A DNA stretch of 64,000 nt, taken from Halopelagius longus. GTDB lineage: Archaea > Halobacteriota > Halobacteria > Halobacteriales > Haloferacaceae. Of this stretch, positions 1 to 9,022 are shown in pieces. The stretch lies in NCBI RefSeq assembly GCF_900100875.1, contig NZ_FNKQ01000002.1, forward strand, positions 496,001 to 560,000, in the 5' to 3' direction. A model generated the notes under the pieces. The model was not told the DNA's origin, searched no databases, and was given only the letters and a program-made list of their open reading frames with translations. The translations under genes were made by a program, and so were the position numbers. Position 1 is the stretch's first letter; each line of letters begins with the position of its first letter.

Positions 1-1197
1 GCGCGACTCATCGCGGCGGGCCCCGACGGCCAACCGAAGTGGATATACAACGGGTCGAAACACGGCGCGAGTTGGTTCTACAGCGTCGACCCGCTCGAGA
101 ACGGGAACCTCCTCGTCGTCAACACCGCGCCCGGCGAGACGATGGTGTACGAACTGAACCCGGAGACGAGGGAACGCGTCTGGCAGCAGAACTTCAGCAT
201 CGAGGACACCCACGACGTGGACATGATAAACGGCGACCAGTTGCTCGTCGCCAACATGCGGAACACCGAGAACGGCACGAGCAACGACCGCATCTTCATC
301 TACGACCTCTCGGAGGACGAAATCGTCTGGGAGTGGTACTTCAAGGACCACTACCCCGCGGACACCGATAAGGGGATCAGTTCCGAGGACTGGTCGCACG
401 TCAACGACGTGGACAAGATAGGAGAGGGCGAGTATCTCATCTCGCCGCGGAACTTCGACCAAGTTGCCGTCGTCAATCGCTCGACGGGCGAGATCACGAT
501 GCGACTCGGGTCGGACGACGATCACGACGTGATAAACGAACAGCACAACCCACAGTATCTGGAGTCCGAGAACGGGACGCCGACGATTCTCGTCGCCGAC
601 AGCGAGAACGACCGGGTGGTCGAGTACGCCTGCTCCGCCCGAACGGACGGCGAGTGCCAGTGGGAGCGAGTGTGGACCGTCGGGAACGACCAGTTGAACT
701 GGCCGCGGGACGCCGACCGACTCCCGAACGGTAACACGCTCATCACCGACTCGCTCGGCCACCGCGTCATCGAGGTGACGCCGACGGGCGAAATCGTCTG
801 GGAGGTGTACACGCCGTGGGCCCCGTTCGACGCCGAACGCGCCGCCTACGGGAACGAACCCGGCGGACCGACGATGCAGGACCAGAACGTCTCGGGGTCC
901 TACGAACTCTCCGGAAGCGCGGGCGAGACGCCCGGCACGGGCGACGGCGACGCGACGTTCCCCGAGTGGTTGACGACGACGTTCGGCGGAACGCCGTTGG
1001 AGGGGGCCGCAACGGAACTCGCCGACACGTGGAAGGGCCTCTCGCAGTGGATAAAGCCGGTCTGGATGGCCCCGTGGACGCTCGTGTTCGTCTCCGTCGC
1101 CCTCGTCGTCGGCCTCCTCTGGGCCGTCGCTGAACTGCTCTATCAGCGTCGGCGCGTCGTCGGCGGCGTGCGCCGCGGCGTCCAACACCTCCGATAG
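1..1197 (+). CDS. Arylsulfotransferase (ASST)-like beta-propeller membrane protein, 3' part
   Basis: The reading frame is open from the first base, so the N terminus lies outside the window; 398 residues are visible. The sequence consists of repeated beta-propeller blades with motifs such as DEIVWEWYF, GEYLISPRN, LPNGNTLITDSLGHRV and GEIVWEVYTPW, the pattern of the haloarchaeal arylsulfotransferase/PQQ-propeller family. A hydrophobic segment near the C terminus (about 25 residues, WTLVFVSVALVVGLLWAVAE) followed by basic residues suggests a C-terminal membrane anchor with the propeller outside the cell. Sulfotransferase activity is a family-level inference; no catalytic histidine can be assigned from this fragment alone. 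Confidence 0.75.
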   Translation, partial: ARLIAAGPDGQPKWIYNGSKHGASWFYSVDPLENGNLLVVNTAPGETMVYELNPETRERVWQQNFSIEDTHDVDMINGDQLLVANMRNTENGTSNDRIFIYDLSEDEIVWEWYFKDHYPADTDKGISSEDWSHVNDVDKIGEGEYLISPRNFDQVAVVNRSTGEITMRLGSDDDHDVINEQHNPQYLESENGTPTILVADSENDRVVEYACSARTDGECQWERVWTVGNDQLNWPRDADRLPNGNTLITDSLGHRVIEVTPTGEIVWEVYTPWAPFDAERAAYGNEPGGPTMQDQNVSGSYELSGSAGETPGTGDGDATFPEWLTTTFGGTPLEGAATELADTWKGLSQWIKPVWMAPWTLVFVSVALVVGLLWAVAELLYQRRRVVGGVRRGVQHLR

Positions 1198-1248
1198 CGA
1201 CTCCTCGGCGTCGCGGCCTCCGCGGGCGGCGCGGCCGCCGCACATTCC

Positions 1249-1671
1249 TCAGTCGAACGCCGCGAGACCCGTCTGTCGCCCGCCCTCCGTCGCACCTTCG
1301 GCCGTCAGCAGTCGTCGCTTCAGTTCGGGGCCGCCGTCCGCGGAGAACCCGCCGAGGGAGTCGGTCCCGACGACGCGGTGACAGGGGACCACGAGAGGGA
1401 CCGGGTTGCGACCGCACGCCTGTCCGACGGCGACGGGACTCGTGTCGAGTTCCGCCGCGATATCGCCGTACGTGCGCGTCTCGCCGTAGGGGACGGCCGC
1501 CATCGCGCGCATCACCCGTCCGTCGAAGGAGTCCGGGTAGGACACGGGCAGGTCGAACGCCGTCCGGTCACCGCGTTCGTAGGCCGCTATCTGCGCTTCG
1601 ACGGCGGCGGGGTCCGCGTCCACGTACGATTCGTCGAGTTCGACCGGGAATCCGAATATCGAAACCTGCAC
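1249..1671 (-). CDS. ogt: Methylated-DNA--protein-cysteine methyltransferase (Ogt/MGMT)
   Basis: This 140-residue protein removes alkyl groups from O6-alkylguanine in DNA by transferring them irreversibly to its own cysteine. The active-site motif PCHRV is at residues 96-100 with the acceptor Cys97. The helix-turn-helix DNA-binding part precedes it (VPYGETRTYGDIA, then AVGQACGRNP with the usual asparagine). The N-terminal domain is short, as in many archaeal homologues. It stands alone, converging on the sulfotransferase-like gene, and no operon partner is visible. Confidence 0.93.
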   Translation of the reverse strand: MQVSIFGFPVELDESYVDADPAAVEAQIAAYERGDRTAFDLPVSYPDSFDGRVMRAMAAVPYGETRTYGDIAAELDTSPVAVGQACGRNPVPLVVPCHRVVGTDSLGGFSADGGPELKRRLLTAEGATEGGRQTGLAAFD

Positions 1672-1940
1672 GGTACTGTTCCGGTGGACGCCCGGCGAGA
1701 TATCTCTACCCTTCCGGCGGTCCGAACCCTACTCCTCCGTCTCGGGTATCTCTCGGGTCGCGTCCAGAGGCGTCGGTGTCTCCGTCACGAGCGCCGTACG
1801 TCGTCGCGGAGAATAGCAGTCTCGCCGCGCGGACCGGTGGGGGGTTCGGCCCGCCTACGTCGAACCGCGTCCGTTTCGGCTCTCGTTCCGTCGCACGGTA
1901 CCGTCGTCTGGCCCCCTCCGAGTGCGGTGACGACCGTGAA

Positions 1941-2912
1941 TCACCGCCTGAGCCCGTGATAACTCCGGGAGAGAACGTACTTGCTCGCCGCCGCGGTGAA
2001 GCCGACGGGGTTCTTCGCCAGACGCGAGAGGTAGTCGTTCCCCTTCCGGTAGGTCCGTTGGATTCGCCCCGGTCGCAGCATCTCGTTGCTCTCGTAGCAG
2101 AACACCTGCTTTTTCGTCCGGTCGCATATCTTCGCCGCCTGTCGCTCGGAACTCTCGATGAACAGATTCGCGCCGGTCGCTTCGTACACGTCGGCTTTGT
2201 ACTCGGCGTGGTTGCCCCGTTCCTGCCGCGTCTCCTTGTCCGGCAGGTCCATCATCACGAGTTCGTCGTACTCGACGCCGTGTTCGTCCAACCACGCCTC
2301 CGTCTCCTCGCGGTACTTCTCCAACCGGCAGGTGACGAGCCATCCGATTCGCTGGTTCGGAATCGTCTTCGGTTCGACGGTCGCGAGGAACTCGCGGTAT
2401 CGCTCGCCGTCGTCGTTCTCCTCGGGCGTCGGGTCCCGACAGAGCACACCGTCGATATCGACGCAAGTGTTCTTCAGCGTCGGGTGATGCATCAGGTTCC
2501 ACTCGAACACCCGCGGAATCGGGACCACCTCGCTCCAGTAGTCGACGTACTGGTGTCCGCTGGTGGAGATGTACACCGCGCCGTACCGGACGTCGAAGGG
2601 GAGGTCCGCCTCTTCGAGGCGTCGCTGCGTCTCCCGCATCTGCGCCCCCGAGTTGACCGAGTCGTCCACGACCAGCACCGTCTCTGCGCCGTCGAGCGAC
2701 GGTTCGCCGTCGTGTCGGTTCCCCGTCCCGAACACCGTCCCCTCGCAGAGCCCCTCGACGTCCGTCATCGGCACGTCGAGGTGAAGACAGAGGAGTTCGG
2801 CCGCCAACATCCCGCTTCTCGGAATCCCGGCAACCACGTCGATATCAGACGGCAGGTCCTGCGCTAACTGTCGTGCGTCTTCGTTGAGTTCCGAGACACT
2901 CCGATATTTCAT
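1941..2912 (-). CDS. Phosphoribosyltransferase fused to a HAD-like domain
   Basis: The 323-residue protein has two recognisable parts. Residues 1-140 are a type I phosphoribosyltransferase fold: AGIPRSGMLAAELL near residue 28, and a PRPP-binding loop VLVVDDSVNSGAQM at 79-92. From about residue 150 a HAD-type phosphatase motif CVDIDGVLCRDP appears, with the aspartate pair at 152 and 154. The linkage suggests that both act on one nucleotide- or sugar-phosphate pathway, but the substrate cannot be told from sequence. A TTTATG box (2937-2942 on the minus strand) lies 30 bp before the ATG, which suggests a leaderless transcript. Orotate phosphoribosyltransferase alone is unlikely given the fusion. 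Confidence 0.75.
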   Translation of the reverse strand: MKYRSVSELNEDARQLAQDLPSDIDVVAGIPRSGMLAAELLCLHLDVPMTDVEGLCEGTVFGTGNRHDGEPSLDGAETVLVVDDSVNSGAQMRETQRRLEEADLPFDVRYGAVYISTSGHQYVDYWSEVVPIPRVFEWNLMHHPTLKNTCVDIDGVLCRDPTPEENDDGERYREFLATVEPKTIPNQRIGWLVTCRLEKYREETEAWLDEHGVEYDELVMMDLPDKETRQERGNHAEYKADVYEATGANLFIESSERQAAKICDRTKKQVFCYESNEMLRPGRIQRTYRKGNDYLSRLAKNPVGFTAAASKYVLSRSYHGLRR

Positions 2913-3226
2913 CCACGTTTTCTTACCATATTACCCCATAAAGAAATGTAGCGAGTAACGTCCGGTTATCGAACCATTATCTACGCTCCTCGGACCCGGA
3001 GATGCGGCGGCCACCGGACGGGGTCCACATCGGAGATAACCGCCGTGCGGCTTGAATTCGGGATTTACTATTCGAATAAATTCCCGTCGCCCGCCGTCCG
3101 GCAACGTTCCGCTCGACTCGGCGGTCACCAAATGGTACGTTTCGGTCGAACGTCACCCTCCGACGACGGTTCATCGAGCGCGACGGTGGAAAAGACCCAA
3201 GAGGTGTGACGACGCGTACACGGTCG
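2913..3226. other. Divergent intergenic region
   Basis: About 310 bp between two divergently transcribed genes. Its left end contains the TTTATG promoter box of the phosphoribosyltransferase-HAD gene. It is locally AT-rich, with an imperfect hairpin around 3058-3085 (CGGGATTTA ... TAAATTCCCG). No convincing coding sequence is visible: short frames crossing it lack family motifs and run through the promoter. Confidence 0.5.
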
Positions 3227-5020
3227 ATGGCCCTCTCCGACGTCTTTCTCGCCCCCGCGGGACTCGCCGCCCTCCTCCTCGCGGTCCCCATCATCGTCCT
3301 GTATCTCATCCGTCCGGACCCCCGCAGGGTGGAACTCCCGACGTTCCGCTTCCTCGCGGAGGATCGGCGCGAAGACGCGTCGAACCCCCTGTTCGAGCGA
3401 CTCCAACGGAGCGTCCTGTTGCTCCTCCAACTGCTCGTCGTCCTCCTCGTCGCGACGGCGTTGGCGACACCGTACGTGCCCGTCTCGGAGCGTTCGACCG
3501 TCGAGGAGACGGTGCTCGTCGTGGACGCGAGCGCCAGCATGGGCGTCCAGTCCGACGGGTCCACCCGGTTCGACCGCGCCGTCTCCGCCGCCCGAGAGGA
3601 GGTGACCGGCACCACCTCCGTCGTCGTCGCGGACGGACAGAGCACCGTCGCCCTCCGACGCGGCGACCCCGGCGAGGCGCGAACCGTCTTAGACGAACTG
3701 TCCCCCACCCAATCGCCGGGCGACCTCCGGTCGGCCGTCTCGACGGCCGCCGCCGTCGCCGGGTCCGACGCCCGAATCGTCGTCGTGAGCGACTTCGCCG
3801 ACGACGGCCCGTGGCGCGACGCCGTCCGCGTCGCCCGCAGTCGCGGACTCACCGTGGACCTCCGCCAGTTCGCCGGCGGCGGCGACGACAACGTCGGCAT
3901 CGTCGACCGGTCGTTCTCCGGCGGGCAGGTGACCGCCTCGGTGAAGAACTACGGCGACGAGGAGGTGACGAGAACCGTCGCCCTCGGCGGCGAACGGCGG
4001 TCCGTGACGCTCGGCGGCGGCGACGTCCGCTCCGTCACCCTCCCGGTCCCCGCCGGCGGGGGGAAACTCCGACTGTCGCCGGGCGACTCCTTCCCCGCGG
4101 ACGACACCTCGTACGTCGCCGCGCCGGACGACGCCACGATAGAGGTGTTGGTGCTGACGAACGACGAGAACACGTACCTGACGACGGCGCTGTCGGTCGT
4201 AGACGCCGTGGAACTCACGGTCGATAACCCGCCGACGACCGTCGAGGGCGAGTACGACGTCATCGTCTACAGCAACGTCGAGAGCGACAGACTGCTCGCC
4301 GGAAACGTCGAGGCGGGGCGCGAACTCCTCGCCGACGGCGGCGGCGTCGCCGTCCAAGCGCAGGAGTCGATGCCCGGCAAGTACGGCGACCTGTCGTTGG
4401 TGAACGCCGACGGGGTGCGCTCGAACCCGACGCTCGGCCAACCCGCAGACGACACGCTGACGCGCGGCATCTCGTTCCCGCCGCCGGAGGCGTACGTCAA
4501 CGGGACGCTCCGCGACGGCCGGGCACTCGTCTCGACCACCGAGGGAGCGCCCGTTATCGCCACGGCGCGGCGCGGCGAGGGGCGACTCCTCTACTACGGC
4601 TACATCGAGGAGCGCTCGGCGTTCAAGTACGACTACCAGTACCCCGTGTTCTGGAAGCGCGCGGTGTACCACCTCGCCGGGCGACCCCCCTTGAGCCAAC
4701 TGAACGCGGAGACGGGCGAGAGGCTCCAGTTCGGTAACGGCACGACGGTGGCGACGCCCGGCGGCACCGTGACGGCGTCGTCGGTCCGGTTGGACGACGC
4801 CGGATTCTACGAGGCGGACGGCACGCGGTACAGCGCGTCGCTCCTCAGCGAATCCGAGTCGAACGTCGTCGCCGACGACGTGGAGTCGTCCAAGACGGAC
4901 GTGGTCGCCCGCGAGGAGTCCCGAACCGTCCCGAACCCGCTGGACCACTGGGTGGCGTTGGCCGCCCTCGTCGGGGTGCTCGGAGAAGTCGCCTACCTCC
5001 GTCGGCGGGGTGACCTCTGA
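3227..5020 (+). CDS. BatA-type von Willebrand factor A membrane protein
   Basis: A 597-residue membrane protein in the BatA/BatB style. It has an N-terminal helix with the typical start (LAPAGLAALLLAVPIIVLYLI), a cytoplasmic stretch, a second helix (LLLLQLLVVLLVATALATPY) and then a von Willebrand A domain with the metal-binding signature VVDASASMG. A long beta-rich region and a final helix (WVALAALVGVLGEVAYL) follow. I prefer the ATG at 3227 because the family begins just before the first helix; an in-frame GTG lies 21 bp upstream. It is the first gene of a cluster with overlapping starts and stops. It probably binds partner proteins in a MoxR-dependent assembly or quality-control system (inference). 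Confidence 0.8.
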   Translation: MALSDVFLAPAGLAALLLAVPIIVLYLIRPDPRRVELPTFRFLAEDRREDASNPLFERLQRSVLLLLQLLVVLLVATALATPYVPVSERSTVEETVLVVDASASMGVQSDGSTRFDRAVSAAREEVTGTTSVVVADGQSTVALRRGDPGEARTVLDELSPTQSPGDLRSAVSTAAAVAGSDARIVVVSDFADDGPWRDAVRVARSRGLTVDLRQFAGGGDDNVGIVDRSFSGGQVTASVKNYGDEEVTRTVALGGERRSVTLGGGDVRSVTLPVPAGGGKLRLSPGDSFPADDTSYVAAPDDATIEVLVLTNDENTYLTTALSVVDAVELTVDNPPTTVEGEYDVIVYSNVESDRLLAGNVEAGRELLADGGGVAVQAQESMPGKYGDLSLVNADGVRSNPTLGQPADDTLTRGISFPPPEAYVNGTLRDGRALVSTTEGAPVIATARRGEGRLLYYGYIEERSAFKYDYQYPVFWKRAVYHLAGRPPLSQLNAETGERLQFGNGTTVATPGGTVTASSVRLDDAGFYEADGTRYSASLLSESESNVVADDVESSKTDVVAREESRTVPNPLDHWVALAALVGVLGEVAYLRRRGDL

Positions 5021-7413
5021 TGGTGCCCGGACTCCCCGCTTCGACCGCCCTGCAGGTGTCCGTCGAGCTTCCGACGGGCCTCTCGGCGGGCGTGGAGCGA
5101 CCGCTTCTCCTCCTCGTTCTCCCCGTCTGCGTCCTCCTGCTTTGGGCGCTCGTCTGGCGCGGCGCGACGGGCACCGCCTCCGAGCGAAGCAGGCGGTGGT
5201 TCTTCGCGACGCGCCTCCTCGTCGTCGCCCTCGTCGTCCTCGCCGCCGCCGGGCCGTACACCGTCTCCTCGCGCGAGACGCCCGGCGACCCCCGCGTGAC
5301 GGTGCTCGCGGACCGCTCCGACAGCACGGCCGTCTCGCCGCAGGTGACCGACCGACTGACGAGCGACATCGAGGGCGCGGGCGTCCCCGTGACGACGACG
5401 ACCATCGGAAGCGGCGACTCCTCGCCCGTCGGCGACGCCGTCGCGGCCAACCTCCGGGAGAACGGCAGCGTCGTCCTCGTCAGCGACGGCCGGGTGACGG
5501 AGGGGCGCAGTCTCGCCGAGGTGGCGGAACTGGCCCGTTCGCTGAACGCCACCGTCTCCGTCGTCTCGCCGCAACCGACGCAGCGGGAGCAGTACGTCAC
5601 GCTCAACGGCCCCTCGAAGGCGAGCGTCGGCGTCGAGAACAAGTTCCTCGCGAGCGTCGACGGCGTCCGCGCGGACGCCCCGACGACGGTCACCGTCTCC
5701 GTGGACGGCGAACGGGTGGCGGAACAGACGGTGCAGAACGGCACCGGCGCGTTCGAGTTCACCCACACCTTCGAGAGCACCGGCACGCACCGCGTCACCG
5801 CCCAAATCGGGGATGCAGACGACGTGTACTCGCAGAACGACGTGTTCCGAAAGACCGTTCGGGTGGTGGAGAAGCCGACGGTGCTCTACGTCTCGCCCGG
5901 CGACTACCCGTTCCGGCAGTATCTCGGGGAGGTGTACGACGTGGAGACGGCGTCGTCGGTGCCCGAGGACCTCTCGCCGTACCACGCCGTCGTCCTGCAG
6001 GACGCGCCCGCGGGAAGCGTCGGAAACGTCGACGCCCTCCAGGAGTTCGTCATCGACGGCAACGGCCTCCTCGTCGTCGGCGGGCGCAACTCCTTCGAGA
6101 ACGGCGGCTACGAGGGGTCGTCGCTGGCGTCGATGCTCCCCGTCTCGACGGGCGAGGGGACGAGTCAGAGCACGAACCTCGTGTTCGCAATCGACGTTTC
6201 GGGTAGTTCCGAGAACGGGATGCGCGTCCAGAAGGCCGTCACCCTCTCGGCCCTCGACCAACTCGGCGACGAGAACCGCGTCGGCATCGTCGGCTTCAAC
6301 CACAACGCGTACGGGGTGGCTCCGATACAGTCGCTGGGGAGCAACCGAGCGTCGTTAGAGGACAGGGTGCGGCGACTGCAAAGCGGCGGCGCGACGGACA
6401 TCGCCGCGGGCCTCCGCGGCGCGGGCGAGATGCTCGGCGACGACCCCGGGACGGTGATTCTCGTCAGCGACGGCCACGACAAGGTCGGTCCGCCGTCGGC
6501 CGTCGCCCAACGACTCCGCGCCCGCGGAATCCGCGTCATCACCGTCGGCGCGGGGCAGAACCCCAACGAGGAGAAACTCCGGACCATCGCGCAGTCCGGC
6601 GGCGGCAACTACTTCCGCGCGACGGAGACGAACCGACTCAGCATCCTGTTCGGCGGGAGCAAGCAGTACGAGGGGTCGGGCCTCACCGTCGTCGACCCCA
6701 ACTCCTTCGTCACCTCGGGCGTCGAACTCACGTCGAACCCCGGCGAGGTCAACGACGTCTCCGTGCGCCGCGGCGCGGACTTCCTCGTCGCCGCCGACGA
6801 CGGGACGCCCGCCGTCACGACGTGGCGGTACGGCCTCGGGCGGGTCGGAACCATCACCGCCTACGGGTCGGACGGGACGCTCGACGGCCTGTTGACCCGG
6901 CCGGACTCGCTCCTGTTGACGAAGTCGACGAACTACGTCATCGGCGACCCGGAGCGGAAGGCGACGGGCGTCACCGGCATCTCCGACACGCGCGTGGGGT
7001 CGCCGACGACGGTGACCGTTCGCGGCGAGGAGCGACCGACCGCCGAGGGCGTGCAGTTCAGACAGGTCGGCGAAGGGCGCTACGAGGCGAGCGTCACGCC
7101 CGACGAGGCGGGCTACCACGACGTACTCTCGGCGACGTACGCCGCCAACTACCGCGCGGAGTACGCCGGGTTCGGACCGGACCCGGCGTTGGAGTCGCTG
7201 GCGACGGGGACCGGCGGGAAGGTGTTCAGACCGTCGGAGGGCGCTCAGATAGCCGAGTTCGCCCGCGAGCAGTCCACCCGCGTCCGCCCGGTTCGGCAGG
7301 ACTGGACGTGGGTCGCGCTCCTGCTCGCCGCCCTCCTCTTCGTCGCTGAGGTCGTCTACCGGCGGGTTAAAGTCCGTCGCAGCGGAACGACGGCTGAAGG
7401 AGGATTGACATGA
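5020..7413 (+). CDS. Large von Willebrand A membrane protein with glutamine-amidotransferase-like region
   Basis: This 797-residue protein overlaps the previous stop codon by one base. Two helices lie near the N terminus (LLLLVLPVCVLLLWALVW; LLVVALVVLAAAGPY). Next come an N-terminal vWA-like domain without a clear metal site, an Ig-like segment, and a region around LQEFVIDGNGLLVVGGRNSFENG typical of the amidotransferase-like fold in such proteins. A second vWA domain has the signature FAIDVSGSSENGM and ends near QSGGGNYFRATE. A last helix (TWVALLLAALLFVAEVVYR) anchors the C terminus. It probably works with the preceding vWA protein and the MoxR ATPase. Confidence 0.78.
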   Translation: MVPGLPASTALQVSVELPTGLSAGVERPLLLLVLPVCVLLLWALVWRGATGTASERSRRWFFATRLLVVALVVLAAAGPYTVSSRETPGDPRVTVLADRSDSTAVSPQVTDRLTSDIEGAGVPVTTTTIGSGDSSPVGDAVAANLRENGSVVLVSDGRVTEGRSLAEVAELARSLNATVSVVSPQPTQREQYVTLNGPSKASVGVENKFLASVDGVRADAPTTVTVSVDGERVAEQTVQNGTGAFEFTHTFESTGTHRVTAQIGDADDVYSQNDVFRKTVRVVEKPTVLYVSPGDYPFRQYLGEVYDVETASSVPEDLSPYHAVVLQDAPAGSVGNVDALQEFVIDGNGLLVVGGRNSFENGGYEGSSLASMLPVSTGEGTSQSTNLVFAIDVSGSSENGMRVQKAVTLSALDQLGDENRVGIVGFNHNAYGVAPIQSLGSNRASLEDRVRRLQSGGATDIAAGLRGAGEMLGDDPGTVILVSDGHDKVGPPSAVAQRLRARGIRVITVGAGQNPNEEKLRTIAQSGGGNYFRATETNRLSILFGGSKQYEGSGLTVVDPNSFVTSGVELTSNPGEVNDVSVRRGADFLVAADDGTPAVTTWRYGLGRVGTITAYGSDGTLDGLLTRPDSLLLTKSTNYVIGDPERKATGVTGISDTRVGSPTTVTVRGEERPTAEGVQFRQVGEGRYEASVTPDEAGYHDVLSATYAANYRAEYAGFGPDPALESLATGTGGKVFRPSEGAQIAEFAREQSTRVRPVRQDWTWVALLLAALLFVAEVVYRRVKVRRSGTTAEGGLT

Positions 7414-8036
7414 GCTTCATCGGTCGCCCGCTGAACGTCGCGTTGGTCGCCGTCGTCTGCCTGCTGTTGACCGGTACGGTCGGTGCGACGATGTTCTACC
7501 AGTCGTCGGCGGGGGGTCTCGAACGGGAGAACGAGCAGTTGCGCGAACGCAACGAGGAGCTCCGAAACGAGCTGTCGGCCGCCAGAGAGAACGTCAGCGC
7601 CCTCCGACAGCGAGTCAAAGAGTTGAACCAGAGCCTCTCGCAGACCCGCGGCGACGTGGGGCAGGTTTCGACCAAACTCGAACGGACGGAGGAGATGCTC
7701 AACGCCACGGAGAAGGAACTGGCGAACACCGAAGACGAGCTCCAACAGAAGAAAGAGCAGCTGAGCGAGGCGCAGTCGAACCTCGAAGACGCCCGAGAGC
7801 GCATCTCCGAGCTCGAAACGAAGGTGACGACGCTCGAAGAGGAGAACGCGGAGCTCGAAGACGAGGTGAACGACCTCGAACGCGAGAACCGCCAACTGAA
7901 CGAGACGGTGAACTCGTTGGAGACGGAGGTGACGACGCTCGAAGCGGAGAACGAGCAGTTGAAGTCCGACCTCCGCACCGTCTGCAACGAGTGGGACGAG
8001 TCCAAACAGGGCCCGAAACCGGAGGAGTGCTCCTGA
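7410..8036 (+). CDS. Membrane-anchored coiled-coil protein of the MoxR/vWA cluster
   Basis: A 208-residue protein with one N-terminal hydrophobic helix (VALVAVVCLLLTGTVGATMF). A nearly uninterrupted heptad-repeat coiled coil follows from about residue 35 to 190, rich in LEREN, LETKVTTLEEEN and LEAENEQL patterns. The tail carries two cysteines, in TVCNEWDE and EECS. The start overlaps the vWA gene in an ATGA junction and the stop overlaps the next start, so translation is probably coupled. The shape is a rigid rod tethered to the membrane, probably on the outer side. No enzymatic motif is seen and I know no characterised homologue. Confidence 0.72.
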   Translation: MSFIGRPLNVALVAVVCLLLTGTVGATMFYQSSAGGLERENEQLRERNEELRNELSAARENVSALRQRVKELNQSLSQTRGDVGQVSTKLERTEEMLNATEKELANTEDELQQKKEQLSEAQSNLEDARERISELETKVTTLEEENAELEDEVNDLERENRQLNETVNSLETEVTTLEAENEQLKSDLRTVCNEWDESKQGPKPEECS

Positions 8037-9022
8037 TGGCAGACGAGCCCGACTCGGACCGCGAGTTCGACGCCGACTCCGGGTTCGGACCGACGGTGAC
8101 CGACGAGGACGCCGAACGGGGTTCGGAGTCGTCCGCCGCCAGGATGCGCGCCGCACTCGCGGAGGTTCGCGGCGAGGCGCGGAAGGTGGCCGTCGTGTAC
8201 GCCGCAATCGACGCGACGTTTCTCGCCCTCCTGACGAACCTCCTCTTTCGCGTCGTCCGCCCGCCGGCCCTCCCCGAGGCGGTGTCGCTCCCCTCTGCCG
8301 TCGCCGGTGCCGGCGGCGTCGTCCCCGCCTCGCTCCCGTTCCCGTCGCTTCTGGGCGTCCTCGTCGGCGTCGTCGCCTTCGGCGGCGAGTACGCCCTCCG
8401 CACCCGAAGGCCCCTCGTCGAGCAGTTCGAGGCGGCGAACCCTCCGGTGAACGAGGCGCTCCGGACCGCCCGCGATTCGCTTGACGACGGCGCGAACACG
8501 GAGATGGCCCGCCGCCTCTACGAGGAGGTGTTGGACCGCCTCCGCGACACCTCGAGCGTCGAACTCGTCGGCACCCGGCGAGTCGTGACGACGACGCTCC
8601 TCGTCGTCGTCCTCAGCGTCGCGAGCGTCCACGTCGCCGTCGTGGACCTCGACCTGACGGGGTCGGTCGTCGGCGTCGGCGGCGGCGACGCGACGGACAG
8701 CCAACAGCAACCGGACGGCGCCAGCCCCGACGAACCGACGGACCTGCAGAACGGCGACCAGATACTCGGCGACGCCGAGGACGTCTCCGCCGGGGACGAG
8801 GCGGTGACCGCGACGCTCGACGGCACAGGCGGCGGAAGCGGCTCCGGCGGCGGCGGCGCCGGGTCGCCCGGCTCCTACGATAGCGGCGGGTTCTCCGGTG
8901 ACGCGGTGGAGAGCCAACAGGCGGGGTTCGCGCCCGACGAACAGCTCGAAGATGCGGAGTTGATCCGCGAGTACAACTTGCAGATACGAGACGACAGAGA
9001 CGACGAAGACAATGAATCCTGA
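8036..9022 (+). CDS. Uncharacterised membrane protein of the MoxR/vWA cluster
   Basis: 328 residues from the ATG that overlaps the coiled-coil gene's stop codon. An acidic N-terminal stretch is followed by hydrophobic helices (around AIDATFLALLTNLLFRVV, LLGVLVGVVAFGGEYAL and TTTLLVVVLSVASVHVAVV). A Gly/Ser-rich low-complexity linker (GGGSGSGGGGAGSPGS) and an acidic C-terminal tail follow. No known catalytic motif is visible. Its position directly before moxR, overlapping it by 11 bp, suggests that it is a membrane partner of the ATPase system. Confidence 0.65.
   Translation: MADEPDSDREFDADSGFGPTVTDEDAERGSESSAARMRAALAEVRGEARKVAVVYAAIDATFLALLTNLLFRVVRPPALPEAVSLPSAVAGAGGVVPASLPFPSLLGVLVGVVAFGGEYALRTRRPLVEQFEAANPPVNEALRTARDSLDDGANTEMARRLYEEVLDRLRDTSSVELVGTRRVVTTTLLVVVLSVASVHVAVVDLDLTGSVVGVGGGDATDSQQQPDGASPDEPTDLQNGDQILGDAEDVSAGDEAVTATLDGTGGGSGSGGGGAGSPGSYDSGGFSGDAVESQQAGFAPDEQLEDAELIREYNLQIRDDRDDEDNES

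Noticed and set aside
3206-3226. GTG at 3206 as start of the first vWA gene
   Set aside because: It adds only seven basic residues (TTRTRS) before the family-typical start; the ATG at 3227 fits better, though the GTG cannot be excluded.
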